From: Plasmodium relictum | Lineage: Eukaryota; Apicomplexa; Aconoidasida; Haemosporida; Plasmodiidae | Direction: 5' to 3' | Length of the DNA: 64,000 nucleotides | Assembly: GCF_900005765.1 (NCBI RefSeq) | Contig: NC_041679.1 | Location: 310,001-374,000, forward strand | Shown: positions 11,067-23,068 of the stretch, piece after piece | Numbering within the stretch: the stretch's first letter is position 1 | How the letters are laid out: the number at the start of each line of letters is the position of its first letter | Translations under genes and position numbers: made by a program | The notes under the pieces: model-generated | What the model saw: the letters and a program-made list of their open reading frames with translations, nothing else | Told to the model about the DNA's origin: nothing | Databases searched by the model: none

Positions 11067-14000
11067 TTACATTTCTTTACCATTTTTTAGTAGTAATTCA
11101 AATGTTGAAATATGTAGGATAGTTTGGCAGGCAACTAAAGAATAATTAGGCATCAAATTATATTTTTGTAAAATTTTCATAACTCTTTGGTGAGCTACAT
11201 TTAAATCAATTTTATTTGCAACAAGAAATTTAATAAATGAATCATTATTTATATAAACATCTTTTAAATTTTTTATCGGTAAAGGTATTTTAACAGTTAA
11301 AGAAATACTATCATTAACTTTACTTAAAACATTTAACTTCTCATTGTATACATTTTTAAATGGGCATGGCATATATCTCCATATCTTATAATTTATATTT
11401 ATTTTTTTATAATGAACAATATTTAAATTATTATTATTATTTGGATCACTTAAAATATTTATATTATTTGTATTATCTTCATTTCGTAAAGTATTTAAAT
11501 TATTTGTATAAGCATTATTCTGTATTATATTTTTACGTTTATCTTCGCTTATTTTATGCAATTCTAAGTTATTTTCTTCTAAAATCATATACCTAATTTC
11601 CTTTTTTTCCTTAAAAAAAGGTGTAACTATTTCAATAAATTTACTACTATTCTTTAAATTTTCTCTTTTTTCATTATCTTTTAAATTTTCATCGTAATTC
11701 TCAATTGCGAAATCAGCTTCAATAAATGGAATTGACGGAATAGTTGCATTTTTAGAAACCCAAAATTGTAAATGCTCATTGTAAGATAAAACACAATTAA
11801 AAAGTAATGAAGAAATTTCGCACAAATTATTTTTATCATGTATTATTTCATTAATTAAAATAAAAAAAAAAAGAATACTATTATAATTCATTTTTAATAA
11901 CCATATTCTTATATATTTGTAAATTATATTAAGTGAACAATTTATTTTTGAATTTTCTTTTAAAATATTATCCTCATTTAAAATAAATCTTTTCTTCTTA
12001 TTTTCTACACAATTATTGTTATTATTTTTATTGATAGTATTACAATAAAACCAACACTCATCTTCATCAACACTTTCTCCAACATTTTCAAAATATATAC
12101 TAATCGAATGTGATATATAACATATACAATTTTCATATATATTCTTAGATAAATGTGAGAGTTCATTAAAATTACTTAATTTCATATTTTCTCTATTATC
12201 ATTTATATATTCTGTGTTATTTATATTTTTTTTATAAATATTCATGTTATTATTAAATTGATTATAATTATGTTGACTAATGTTTATTACATGACGATCA
12301 TCATTTTCTGAAATTATTGAAGTTTGGTTTTCTGAAGATACATTATTACTAATATTTTCATCATTAAATTCTTTTTTTTTATCATTTAAATCTTCCTCTT
12401 TAAAACGTTTATTATGAAAATATATTTTTTTTTTAACATTTTTATAATACAATTTTAAAGCATCTAAATTTTTTAATTTAAAATTTCTCAAATAATACAT
12501 TTTTTCTATAAGTTGTTTTTCAATAAAAACTTTTTTTTCCTCCTCACCTTTTAAAAGTATATCACTATTATAAGAATATGCATTCATTACATATTTTAAT
12601 TTGTTTATATCTATTTCTTCAATATATAATTCATGTTTTAATAAATCAGATATATTACTATGTATTTTTTCTTTTAAAATATTTATATTTTCATTTTTCT
12701 CCACATTTTCACTTTTTTTATGATTTTGTAATTCATCAATTTTTATTTCGTTATTATTATTATTATTATTATTTTCTTCTACTTCCTCTGATATTTTTAA
12801 CCTCTTATATTGTACATCTTTTTTTTGAGTTTTCTCATCTTCTATATAGAAGTTTTTATCATTTTTATTATATGAAGTATATTCTTTATTATCAATCAGA
12901 AATGTTTCATAATTTCTTTTATATGATTTTTCATTTTCATTATTTCTAATTTCATCTAAATACAATGTCTTTATATTATATATAAACCAGACAATATGTA
13001 TAAAAATATTTTCATTTTTTATATATTTCTCATTGCCATTTCTCGTCTGTTCGTTTTCATTTTGAATATTTATTTCTCCTTTATGTTCATAATTATCCAC
13101 TTCTTTTCTTTCATTTTTATTTTCATTTTCATTTGATTTGTTTACTTTTTTTTTTAATGCTGTTAGATATTGAAAAACGTTATTTATTTTAAAATCATTT
13201 TTTAAAGTAATATCTGTGTAATGAATTTTTAAATGTTCAATTAAAATTAGCCATACTTTTAACGTTCTTAAAAATTCAATAAAAGGACAAAGTATCGTAT
13301 CAAAAAATCTTGGAGGTAAAAAATTAATTTCAGACAATATTATTTTGTTTTTTATTTTTAATATATATTTTATATTCGATAAAAACATATCATATTCTTC
13401 AAATATTTCAGATTCTTTTTCAAGAGAATTTTTTTCATCAATATTTTCGAAACAATTTTTATTACCAGTAATGAAATAAAAACTATGTTCATTTTCCTTT
13501 AAATTAATATAAGTACATTTATTTCTCTTTAAATTTATTGTATTACAAAAATTTAAAAATAAATAGATAAAAATGTCTTCTTCATCTAAGTTATCAATGA
13601 CAATGTTATTATGAGAAGTATTAGGTGCATATTTTATATTATCACGCACATTATTTAAATTATCATTTGTATTTTTTATATTATTATTGGAATTATTTAT
13701 ATTATTCTTATTATCAATTATATTATTCAAATTATTACTTATTATTTTTATATCATTATTTTCAACTTGCATATTATCATTAAAATTTTTTTGGTCATCA
13801 CTATTATTTAAATTATCATTAATATTACTACTAGAAGAAATAGAAGTATAGGATAATTTATTTACTTCTATTTTTTTTTCTTCAAATACATCCTTTTGAT
13901 TATCGTTTATTCTTAATTTAGAAATTTTGTGTTCAAATATCTCTAAAATTTTTTCTTTTCTAAAAAATTTTTTTATGCAATCTTTGTTCCCTTGAATTTT

Positions 14001-17000
14001 GTTTAAATCATCCAAATACGGAATAACAGTAACTTTTGAAAAATTTTCAGGATCTATAATAATATAAAAAGATAAAATATTATTGCCTATTTTTATGGGA
14101 TTAAAATTTAAATTAATAGTTAAAATGTTTTCATAATGGAAATCAAAAAATATATTTTGATTAACTTGATTTAAAAAATTAATTTTATTTAAATGATTGT
14201 TTGTTTTGTTAATAAGAACATAAAAAGAATGATGAAATTCAAAAGTTAAACAAATAAATCTTAAAGTATTAAAAATACTTCTATTTTTTTTTAAATGAAT
14301 ATATATATTTTTCTTTTCTGTCAAAAAAATTTTATTTATACAATCAATAGAACAATTAAAACTAATATCAATAAATAATAAATTTTCTAAGAAATCTTCA
14401 TAATTTAAATATTTAAAATAATCAGGCTCACTTCTACTAACCATATTTGCATTAATCATATTTTTTTTGCTAATGTATGTTAAAAATTCTTTTACGTGAC
14501 CATCACTTGAATTATCTTTTTCACAAATATATTCATATTTGTTTTCCTTTTCATTTAAAATAAAATTATTATTTAAAAAATTTATATCAATAGAACAAGT
14601 AATATCTTTATTATAACTGCAGAAATACATAACATGAGTATTTAATAAATGGCAATCAGTAATTATATAATTTGAAAAAATTTTTTCTATATAATAGAGT
14701 TCATTAAAAAAATTCAAAATCGAAAAAGTTTTAATAATAACTGAAAAGAGATTTAAAATATTTATTGATGAGCATTCATCTTTTACAACTACATAAATTT
14801 TTTTTAGTAAAACCCATTCACTTTTTTTGTTATCTTGAAAATTGGATTCATTTTGAAAATTTAATTGATTCTGATTATCCAACATATAATTATACTCTGT
14901 TTCTTTTATGTTTCTATTATTTTTTTTTTTTTTTTCTAATATCATATTTATAACTATATTACCAAAAAAAATCTGTAACTCATTGTTTTCATTAATATCA
15001 AAATTATTTATTTTTATATATCTTTTTTCTTTAATAGGAATTTTAAAAAATAATGATCCACATTTATGAATTTTTATTAAAAAAAATGTATTTTTTTTTT
15101 TTTGTTCATTTATAGACTCACTATTTATATAATATTCATCTAATGAACAATCCAAATCCAAGATATAATTATCTATATAATCATTCGAATATTCAAAATT
15201 TATATTACTTTCATGGTTACAATTATATTTACTTATATAATATTGTAAGTCTAATGCAGCTTTATTTTCAATTGATTTAAAATGATTATAATACACATCA
15301 TTGTTAAAATCAAACATATTCTGTTTTTTATTTTCCTCTTTTTTTACTTTTACACTATTTTCAACAGCATTAAAAGAGTTGACAAAAAATGGATAATGAA
15401 AATTCACTTTTGAAATATTATATAAAATAATAAACATATTTAAAAAACTATTTATTAAATCTCTTATACTATCAAAATAAAAATCGAGTTTTTTATTCAG
15501 AGAATATTTTTTATGAATTAAAGGAATAATAAAAAAATTCTTTTTATTTTTTTTTTCGTAGCTTATTTCATTTTCTTTTTCAGAAACTCTATTGTTATTT
15601 TCAAATGATATAATAATGTAAGTAGAAAATATATAATTTTTTTCAAATAGCATACATAATAATAATGGTGTGTTATTATTAATATAAATAGTATAATAAA
15701 AAACAGAGAAAAAGTTATTTTTATAATTCGATTCTTTTTTATATTCATTATCATCATTCATACTTGCATTATTATTCATAATACTCATACTACTGTTATT
15801 ATTCTCATTACTATTTATATTATTATTTATGTTATCATTTATATTATTATTTATGTTATTATTTATATTATTATTTATATAAAAATAAGCATTGTTTTGT
15901 ATTTTCTCATCATTACTACTGTTATTAATAAAACTATTATTTCTACTACTACTACCATTATTATATTCGTTATTATTGCTCTTTTTATTATTATTATTAC
16001 TATTATAATTGCTATGTTGGTGTTGTTTTTTATCACTATTTTTTAAATGATCCTTTTTTATCAAGTTGATGAGATTTTTTTTAAATTCATCATTATTATA
16101 TTTTACGTTTCCTTCTCTATATAAATAAAAATAAAAATCAGCAAGTGAAAAAAATTGTTCTAGAAATTTAGTTAAGATAATATTTGAAGAATATTCATAT
16201 TTTTTCAAAAAGTCATATAATTTTAATTTGTGAAAAAAGAATGATGAATGAAAATCTTTTTCGCTGAATTCAAAATCAAAAAATTTTCCTGGAGTTATAT
16301 TAATAAAACGTTTTTTTAAATAATTATAAAAGTATATAAATAAAGAAAAATATTTTAACAAGTAAATTATATATATTATTAGTTTTAAATTATAATATAG
16401 GCTAATGATATTTGTAAATGTATTATCCCAGTGACACTTAAAAATAAATTTTTCACTTTGCATATTTATGAATAAATCTATTTTTTGTTCGTAAAATATG
16501 TATCTTAAGATATAAAACTTTCCATTTGGCTTTTTCACTTTTATTATTTTTATTTTACTTTCAATATCTGCATAAATTTCATTATTATTATTATTTTCAT
16601 TAATTTCATCGTATTTACTTATAATTTTTTGATTAATAATTTCTTCTTTCTCCTTCTCTTTGAAATTATTAAATTTTAATTTGGCACCATCTTCATTATT
16701 ATATTCATACTTTTTATTTTCGTCGATACATTTTAATTGATCTCTAATATAATTAAAATCGAAAAAATAATCTAATATTAATTCATGAATATTAATTATA
16801 TTATTTTCAAAGGAATTTTCACTTCTTTTTAAATAATCTGTTATATTTAAATTTTTATACTCAAAAAAAAAATTGTTCTTATTGTAACTTGTACATAATA
16901 TTTTTAGAATAGAGAAAAGAAAATATTCAATACAATAAGCTACCCTTATTAACCAATTTTCTATGTGAATATAAAGAGGATTAAATGCAAAAACATTTTT

Positions 17001-18818
17001 CATTTTTTTTTTTAAAAAATTACACAAAAAAAATTCAGAATACGATAGAATATTATCAAAATGAAAATTCTGTGTTTTTTTAAAATAACTAAAAGGCCAA
17101 AGAAATACTTTTATATTTCCATTTACACTACTCAAAACAAATTTTAAAATGATTTTTTTTTGACTGTTTTTATTAATTAATGGTATTTTTTCAAAAAAAT
17201 TGTACATTATTTTGCTTAATTCAAAGTCATACAAATGAATGTCTAAATTAAGTAATGAGTTGCTATCATTTAAACTATAATGAGAAGATGAAGGGATGAA
17301 CTCTATTTTGTTATTTTTAAATAGCTTATAAATTTGAAATTTTTTTTTATTATAATTAAATGAATTATATTGATTTATGCACCCTTTAATAAATTCTAGA
17401 ATTTGCTTACTACAATAAAAATGACAATTTCTATATATTTCATATAATATATCACAAATCATTAATGCATCCTTATTATTCCCTTTATTACTTTCTTTTT
17501 TATAATAATTTTCAATAATATTTATTTTCTTATAATGAATATTTTTTCTTATGCTTTTATCAAATATCTCATGCTCATCAAATTTAAAATCAAACTTGCA
17601 TTTAGCATCTTCATCATCCTCGTTATCTTCATCCTCTTCTTCGTTTTCTTCATCCTCTTCTTCGTCTTCTTCATCCTCTTCTTCATCTTCTTCATTCTCT
17701 TCATTTTCATCTTCATTCCCTTCGTTTTCTTCTTCATCTTTCTCTTTTTCTTGAATTTTTTTATCTTTTAGATATTTAATTATGTTGCCATGTTTATCTT
17801 TCTTTTGTTGCTCTTCTTTCTCTTCATTTGCAATTGTATTTTTTGGAGAATTATCTATGTTCTCAAGATAAACTTTATTAAGTTCATTAAAAGTTTCCTT
17901 TATATGGTCATTTTGGATATGATGAATATTTTCACTAGAAATAGTCATATGATATTCATTTTCTATTTTTTCATCATTTAAGCTATTGGGCTTTTCTATA
18001 TTAATATTACTCTGATTATTTATTTGATTAAAATTGTTCCACGTCATTATTCTATCATAAATTTCTTGCTTTTTCTGTAAAATAGAATAATTTATCATAT
18101 TAATTAAATTTAAATTATGTGAAGAATGTAAATTCATTTTGTTTAAAAATATTATATCCACTTTTAAAATTTTCCAATTTAAAAAATCACTTATGAAAAA
18201 TATTTTCACTTCATTTATTATGTCCATTTCAATTAATCCATCCGAAAAAATAAAATTTACTTTTTTTTTAGGTATTTTAGATATGTAATAATTTATCAAA
18301 AATTCATCAGCAATTCTTTTTTTCAAAATACGTGTTTCATGTATACCTAACTCAGGCAAGAAAAAATCAGTTGGACTTTTTAAAATCTGTTTAAATAATA
18401 ATGGAAAGCGAGTATATTTTTTAGTTGATAATAAGTCCAATGCACAGAGAATATTGTTTTCATTTAATTGTAAGCTAATTGTTTTTATTTTGCATAAATA
18501 TAAATCATATTGGTATTTTGTTTTTAATTCTTGATAATTTTCTTTTAACTCGAAGATATATTTTATAATTTCATTGATTTGTTTGTACTGTTCTTTAAAT
18601 TTATCCAATTCCAATAATTTTAAAAAACATTCTCTCATATGTCTACAATATTGTATTAATGCACTTCTTAAATAATCAAAATTTTCTCCATTATCATTAT
18701 GAACTCTTTCACAAAAAAAATGCCAATCATTTATTGATCTTTTTACTATCTTTTTTAAGACCAATCCATAGTTTATATCTTTATAATCTTCATATTCATC
18801 ATTTTCTTCACATGACAT
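11067..18818 (-). CDS. cg2: Large protein in the Cg2 position with MED14-like N-terminal domain
   Basis: This uninterrupted 2583-residue reading frame starts at the ATG complementary to 16-18 of the 18801 block (18816-18818). By order beside cg1 and the glutaredoxin gene it should be the homologue of P. falciparum cg2. Residues about 16-230 line up by eye with the N-terminal domain of Mediator subunit 14 (MED14/Rgr1): the helix HMRECFLKLLELDKF (60-74), LDLLSTKKYTRFP (127-139, compare IDVLTTGxYPRLP), then FSDGLIEMDI (191-200) and WKILKVDIIFL (215-225). MED14 is the backbone linking Mediator head, middle and tail and acts in the nucleus. The rest contains an acidic Glu/Asp tract (about 360-405), Asn-rich repeats (about 945-1010 and elsewhere) and conserved-looking patches that I cannot assign. 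Its length exceeds typical MED14 (about 1100-1500), mostly through low-complexity inserts. The MED14 reading is inference from motifs. Confidence 0.75.
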   Translation of the reverse strand: MSCEENDEYEDYKDINYGLVLKKIVKRSINDWHFFCERVHNDNGENFDYLRSALIQYCRHMRECFLKLLELDKFKEQYKQINEIIKYIFELKENYQELKTKYQYDLYLCKIKTISLQLNENNILCALDLLSTKKYTRFPLLFKQILKSPTDFFLPELGIHETRILKKRIADEFLINYYISKIPKKKVNFIFSDGLIEMDIINEVKIFFISDFLNWKILKVDIIFLNKMNLHSSHNLNLINMINYSILQKKQEIYDRIMTWNNFNQINNQSNINIEKPNSLNDEKIENEYHMTISSENIHHIQNDHIKETFNELNKVYLENIDNSPKNTIANEEKEEQQKKDKHGNIIKYLKDKKIQEKEKDEEENEGNEDENEENEEDEEEDEEDEEEDEENEEEDEDNEDDEDAKCKFDFKFDEHEIFDKSIRKNIHYKKINIIENYYKKESNKGNNKDALMICDILYEIYRNCHFYCSKQILEFIKGCINQYNSFNYNKKKFQIYKLFKNNKIEFIPSSSHYSLNDSNSLLNLDIHLYDFELSKIMYNFFEKIPLINKNSQKKIILKFVLSSVNGNIKVFLWPFSYFKKTQNFHFDNILSYSEFFLCNFLKKKMKNVFAFNPLYIHIENWLIRVAYCIEYFLFSILKILCTSYNKNNFFFEYKNLNITDYLKRSENSFENNIINIHELILDYFFDFNYIRDQLKCIDENKKYEYNNEDGAKLKFNNFKEKEKEEIINQKIISKYDEINENNNNNEIYADIESKIKIIKVKKPNGKFYILRYIFYEQKIDLFINMQSEKFIFKCHWDNTFTNIISLYYNLKLIIYIIYLLKYFSLFIYFYNYLKKRFINITPGKFFDFEFSEKDFHSSFFFHKLKLYDFLKKYEYSSNIILTKFLEQFFSLADFYFYLYREGNVKYNNDEFKKNLINLIKKDHLKNSDKKQHQHSNYNSNNNNKKSNNNEYNNGSSSRNNSFINNSSNDEKIQNNAYFYINNNINNNINNNINDNINNNINSNENNNSSMSIMNNNASMNDDNEYKKESNYKNNFFSVFYYTIYINNNTPLLLCMLFEKNYIFSTYIIISFENNNRVSEKENEISYEKKNKKNFFIIPLIHKKYSLNKKLDFYFDSIRDLINSFLNMFIILYNISKVNFHYPFFVNSFNAVENSVKVKKEENKKQNMFDFNNDVYYNHFKSIENKAALDLQYYISKYNCNHESNINFEYSNDYIDNYILDLDCSLDEYYINSESINEQKKKNTFFLIKIHKCGSLFFKIPIKEKRYIKINNFDINENNELQIFFGNIVINMILEKKKKNNRNIKETEYNYMLDNQNQLNFQNESNFQDNKKSEWVLLKKIYVVVKDECSSINILNLFSVIIKTFSILNFFNELYYIEKIFSNYIITDCHLLNTHVMYFCSYNKDITCSIDINFLNNNFILNEKENKYEYICEKDNSSDGHVKEFLTYISKKNMINANMVSRSEPDYFKYLNYEDFLENLLFIDISFNCSIDCINKIFLTEKKNIYIHLKKNRSIFNTLRFICLTFEFHHSFYVLINKTNNHLNKINFLNQVNQNIFFDFHYENILTINLNFNPIKIGNNILSFYIIIDPENFSKVTVIPYLDDLNKIQGNKDCIKKFFRKEKILEIFEHKISKLRINDNQKDVFEEKKIEVNKLSYTSISSSSNINDNLNNSDDQKNFNDNMQVENNDIKIISNNLNNIIDNKNNINNSNNNIKNTNDNLNNVRDNIKYAPNTSHNNIVIDNLDEEDIFIYLFLNFCNTINLKRNKCTYINLKENEHSFYFITGNKNCFENIDEKNSLEKESEIFEEYDMFLSNIKYILKIKNKIILSEINFLPPRFFDTILCPFIEFLRTLKVWLILIEHLKIHYTDITLKNDFKINNVFQYLTALKKKVNKSNENENKNERKEVDNYEHKGEINIQNENEQTRNGNEKYIKNENIFIHIVWFIYNIKTLYLDEIRNNENEKSYKRNYETFLIDNKEYTSYNKNDKNFYIEDEKTQKKDVQYKRLKISEEVEENNNNNNNNEIKIDELQNHKKSENVEKNENINILKEKIHSNISDLLKHELYIEEIDINKLKYVMNAYSYNSDILLKGEEEKKVFIEKQLIEKMYYLRNFKLKNLDALKLYYKNVKKKIYFHNKRFKEEDLNDKKKEFNDENISNNVSSENQTSIISENDDRHVINISQHNYNQFNNNMNIYKKNINNTEYINDNRENMKLSNFNELSHLSKNIYENCICYISHSISIYFENVGESVDEDECWFYCNTINKNNNNNCVENKKKRFILNEDNILKENSKINCSLNIIYKYIRIWLLKMNYNSILFFFILINEIIHDKNNLCEISSLLFNCVLSYNEHLQFWVSKNATIPSIPFIEADFAIENYDENLKDNEKRENLKNSSKFIEIVTPFFKEKKEIRYMILEENNLELHKISEDKRKNIIQNNAYTNNLNTLRNEDNTNNINILSDPNNNNNLNIVHYKKININYKIWRYMPCPFKNVYNEKLNVLSKVNDSISLTVKIPLPIKNLKDVYINNDSFIKFLVANKIDLNVAHQRVMKILQKYNLMPNYSLVACQTILHISTFELLLKNGKEM
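15811..15880. repeat. 12-base tandem repeat coding for Asn/Ile-rich units
   Basis: About five to six imperfect copies of a 12-base unit (ATTATTTAT with A or G, then TT) lie inside the Cg2-position gene. On the minus strand they encode repeating Asn-Asn-Asn-Ile. The period keeps frame, so copy-number change would be tolerated. P. falciparum cg2 is also known for polymorphic internal repeats; whether these are homologous is unknown. Confidence 0.8.
17600..17750. repeat. Acidic Glu/Asp low-complexity tract in the Cg2-position gene
   Basis: A CTTCTTCAT-type repeat on the plus strand encodes on the minus strand about 45 residues that are almost all Glu, Asp and Asn. It lies between the MED14-like N-terminal part and the rest of the protein. 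It produces long spurious frames in other phases. Confidence 0.85.
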
Positions 18819-19727
18819 GGTTTAACTTTTATTTCTTACTATTAAATATATATATATATATATATTTACTTTTTTTTTTAATATATTCCTTAAAAAGAAT
18901 TTTTTTTTTTCCTTTAAAGGGAACAACCTTTTGTTTTCTTATTCCTCTTATATAATTATATACTCACTAAAATAAAAAATTTTTTTTTTATTCATTCAAC
19001 TAAATATTTTAAACTTATATAGTAAATTTATGTATTCTACTATAACTTTTGTGAATTTTTTTTTTTTTTTGTTTCATATACTTTATTATTATATTTTATT
19101 GAGAATAAAAATACATTCAAAAAATATACTTTTTTTATAATATAATATGCTAAAAAAAAAATCTTTCCTCAAAAATTGAAATAAATATTATAGAAAATAA
19201 ATTTTTCTAATTTGTATGAATGATAAATTATTTAAATTTAAAACAAAAAAAAAAAAAAAATATATTTAGTGAAATAACAAATTCAAAAACGATACATCAA
19301 AAAAAAAAAAAAAATGTTACATTTTTTTTTATATATAAAAAACTTAATAAAAAAAAAAAAAATTCAGAAATTCTCAAAACGAAAACATTTCATTTATTTA
19401 TGCACATATTTTTGTTTTTACAATTTAAGTATTTCATATAATGTAATTTCTTATTTTTAAAACATATAAAGTAAAAATAAATAAATATATACATATATAT
19501 ATCTTATGTGTAAAAAAATAAAAAATATTATTTGTATAACAAAAAGCTTTAACATATTTTTCATTTTTTCATTTTTTTTTTTTTTTTGAAACATCTAAAT
19601 TTAAAACATATATTGTATGAATAGCAAAAAATTCTATAATAAGTTTAATGGTATTATAATAAAATCTCTTATAAACAATTTTTACGTTATATGTATAAAA
19701 AATGTTTTTATTTAATATTTAATTTTA
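18819..19727. other. Intergenic region upstream of the Cg2-position gene
   Basis: This 0.9 kb spacer separates two minus-strand genes. It is A/T-rich with several poly-A and poly-T runs and a (TA)n run just upstream of the Cg2-position start. The open frame at 19220-19441 (+) is Lys/Phe homopolymer-driven and not called. No RNA gene seen. Confidence 0.6.
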
Positions 19728-22700
19728 TTAATCGTTATTTAATTTCTCACAGTTTAAAATGTAAACTATTTTTTTCTTCATATTTACGATTATTTGATCA
19801 TCTTCATTGTATATTCCCGACTCTATTAACCTTTTTATTTCACTTCTTAAATTTTCAACAATTTTAGTATTCGCGTTTTTCTGTTTACTACTATCTTCTA
19901 TTATTTGATTGCTAAGAATAAAATTTTTTTTTTTCCCATTTTTGCTCACATTTTTTATAAAATTCTGATTTGTATAAACGTTTTTTTCTTTTTCTTTAAT
20001 AGCAGATTTTTTTTGATAAATAAAATGTTTTTTGTCTTTTTCTTTTATATTATTATTTATATTTTTATTAAAACAAAATGTATTATTTTTGTTAATATTA
20101 TTACTATTATTATTTTTATTAATATTATTTTTATTAATATTGTTATTATTTTTATTAATATTATTATTATTATTGTTATTATTTTTATTAATATTAGTAT
20201 TATTATTATTATTGTTATTATTATTGTTATTATTACTATTATCGATATTGCTGCCTTTGAATTTTATTGATTCCAACTCTTTTAAATTTTTTTCTTCTTT
20301 CATTTCTTCGTTAACTATGAACTTTATCGCGTTTATGCCTTCTAAGATGGAGTGAAAATTTTCTTCTAATATTTCATCATTAGTTAAATCATAAATATTT
20401 TCTAGTTGTATGGTAAAATTACTTATCAATTGTAATATTTTTTTTCTATTTCTATGAATACTTTTTATATAATTTTGCAATTTATTGTTACATGAATCTA
20501 TTTGTGTTTCCTTCATTTTATTTTTATACTCTTTTAATCGTTTTAATTCTTCTTTTAGCTTTTCAAAATAGTTATTACTTATAATGGCATTATCTTTATT
20601 ATTATATTTTCTTAAGGTAGATTTCATTTCTTCATTTTCTTTTTGTAATGCTTTGTTCTCTTTTATTAATTTTGTATAATTAATTTTTAATTCATCATTT
20701 TCCTTTATCATACTTTCATTTAAATTACTCTTTCTTAGATTTTCTTTAAACGATTGTAAAGATTTTTCATAAGCATATTTAATTTTTTTTAATTTTTTTT
20801 CTAATGAATGAATTTCATCATTTAATTCTTTATCCTTTAATTTTAACGCATTATTACAGTTTATAACATTTATTTGTTCTTCTTTCATTTTAATAATAAT
20901 TTCTTTGAGTTCATTTTTCTTTATTTCTAGTTCGTTTTTTCTTTCCCTTTCCATGAGTTCATATTTTTTTGTAAATTTTCTAACTAAATTTTCTTCTTTT
21001 TTTTTTAATATTTTTTTAATATTGTTTTCCTCTTGTTCTTTCCATATTTTAAACTCATATATATTGCTTGGTACTTGATAATTAAGACATTTTGATTCTA
21101 TCGACAAAATGTTATTATCTCTATTTTCTTCTATTTTTTTTTCTTTGATACTAAAAAAAAGTTCTACACTTAATTCAGATGTTAAGTATTTTTCTTTAAA
21201 TACGTTTAAATAAAGTGATACATTATAATTAAATTTATAATAATTTTGAAAATCTTTTTTTTCTAATATATCTTTTAATTCATTTACAACAGGTTTCATA
21301 GGAAGATTCCCTTTTCCAATATTTATATCGCTATCTTTTTCTTTTATAGATAGATCAAAATATATAATTTTTTTTTCAAAATATTCATATAAATCTTCTT
21401 CTTTTATATCAAAATCATGATTTACATAGCAATTATTTAATTCAATCTAAGTATAATAAAAAATAAAAAATTGAATGAGACTTATTTTATAATATTTTTA
21501 ATAAAATCACACTTTATATTGATTATATATTTATGTAAGATATATTAAAAATATTTATATACATATATGTATTTATTTTTAATTATTTCATTTTTTTTTT
21601 TTTTTAGTATAATATAATTTACTTGTGTATCTTCTTGGAACAAATATAACGATGATATAAATGTTTGTTCAAATAAATCAGATTCAATTTTTATAAAAAA
21701 ATTATTTTTATTTTTTTTTCTTTTCTCTGCATAAATATTACTCAACTCTAGAATATGGCAATTTTTTACTGATAAAAAAAAATTACACAACATAAAATCC
21801 ATTTTTGATAATTCCTTATTTTTTAGTAAATCCAAATTTGAATTTGTTGAAATATTTTTATAAAAGTTGTAAGAATTAGTTAATTTATAATTTTCGTTAA
21901 ATGGGATATGGTTGAGATCATAAGAATTTAACTCATTACTAGAATTATAATTCAATAAAATAGAAATAATACTAACGCTAAAATTTAAATTATGAGATGA
22001 ATTATTTACTGTGCTTAAATTGTATATTTTTTTTTTAAAATTTTTATAAAAAATCCATGACTCATTTTTATTATCATTATTAGAAAATACACTTTTATCT
22101 ATATTTAACTTAACATTGTTTAAGTTTATAAATAAATCATTAATACAAAAATAGTCATATAATTCTTTTATATCGTCAATTAAAATTAGTGAAAAATGAC
22201 AACCTACATTAAAATCATCAATTTTTTTTCCTTCTATTAAGTTACTTACTGAATTATTTAGAATATTATTTTCCCCATTTTCTAAAACCTTGTTAGATAA
22301 ATTTTGTATCATTTCTCCTACTGTAACTTCTACATTATTATCAAAAAAAAATTGCCTATTATAATCGTTAAAGTTAATATATAAATAAAATAAGTTGTCT
22401 AAATTAAATATATTTAATATATGCTTATATTTATTCTCATATTTCTCTAAATTAATATAAGTACCCAATTTTATTTTTTCTAAATCTTTTTTTTCAATTA
22501 AGTATTCTTCTAATTTCAAACAAATAGATAAAATTAATTCATTGCTTATGTAGAAATTGCTTATATTTTCGTATTTTTTATTTTCAAAAAATTCGAAATC
22601 ATTTATTAAATCATTAAATGGACACTTAAAATAAATGCTATCATTTTCAAAGTTTAAATTATCATAATTATCAGCGCCTTTCAATAAATGAATTTTATTC

Positions 22701-23068
22701 TTTTTTAACTTTTTTTTTTCATAAAGATCTATATCATTTATTTTTTCATTATTATCACTATTACCTTCTGAATCATATTTGTTTTTTTTTATCTCAATAA
22801 ATAATTCAATATGTTGAAATAGAAAATTCGCTATTTCTGTTAATGTGCCACTTAAAATACATTCATATTCATTTTTTTTTTTTTTTTTTAAAATTCTATG
22901 AATTTTTTTTATGAAATATTCCTTTGAACTATTATCTACTTCAATATCATTTATATTTGCTAAATTTATTATAAAATTATCACATAAACAATTATCTTCC
23001 TTTTCAATGTTTTTAAAAATTAAAAATTTTAAATTCAAATGCACACAAACAATTTCTTCGTAATCCAT
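19728..23068 (-). CDS. C2-domain/coiled-coil protein resembling CEP120, two exons
   Basis: Exon 1 is 23068-21623 (482 codons) and exon 2 is 21446-19728 (573 codons with stop). The 176-base intron has a GTAAAT donor and a CTTAG acceptor in phase 0, giving 1054 residues. The N-terminal half is beta-rich and globular with Asn-rich loops. A block at about 420-585, running across the intron, reads like a C2 domain and includes the GKGNLPMKP turn. From about 615 to 850 there is a long coiled coil, then an Asn/Lys/Ile repeat (about 885-940) and a short charged tail. Tandem C2-like domains followed by a C-terminal coiled coil is the layout of CEP120, a centriole-elongation protein of about 986 residues. 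If correct it would act at the basal bodies of male gametes. The similarity is weak and by eye; the gene may simply be a conserved Plasmodium protein of unknown function. Confidence 0.6.
20058..20252. repeat. Asn/Lys/Ile low-complexity repeat in the CEP120-like gene
   Basis: AAT-rich triplet repeats on the coding (minus) strand encode poly-Asn broken by Ile-Asn-Lys units. The triplet period keeps frame. Long leucine- and isoleucine-rich frames on the opposite strand here are shadows of this repeat. Confidence 0.9.

Noticed and set aside
12578-12949. 123-residue plus-strand frame rich in Tyr, Phe and His
   Set aside because: It is antisense to Asn/Lys/Glu-rich codons of the Cg2-position gene.
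17535-17771. Overlapping Ser-, Phe- and Met/Lys-rich frames at the acidic tract
   Set aside because: All are alternate-frame readings of the CTTCTTCAT repeat that encodes the Glu/Asp tract.
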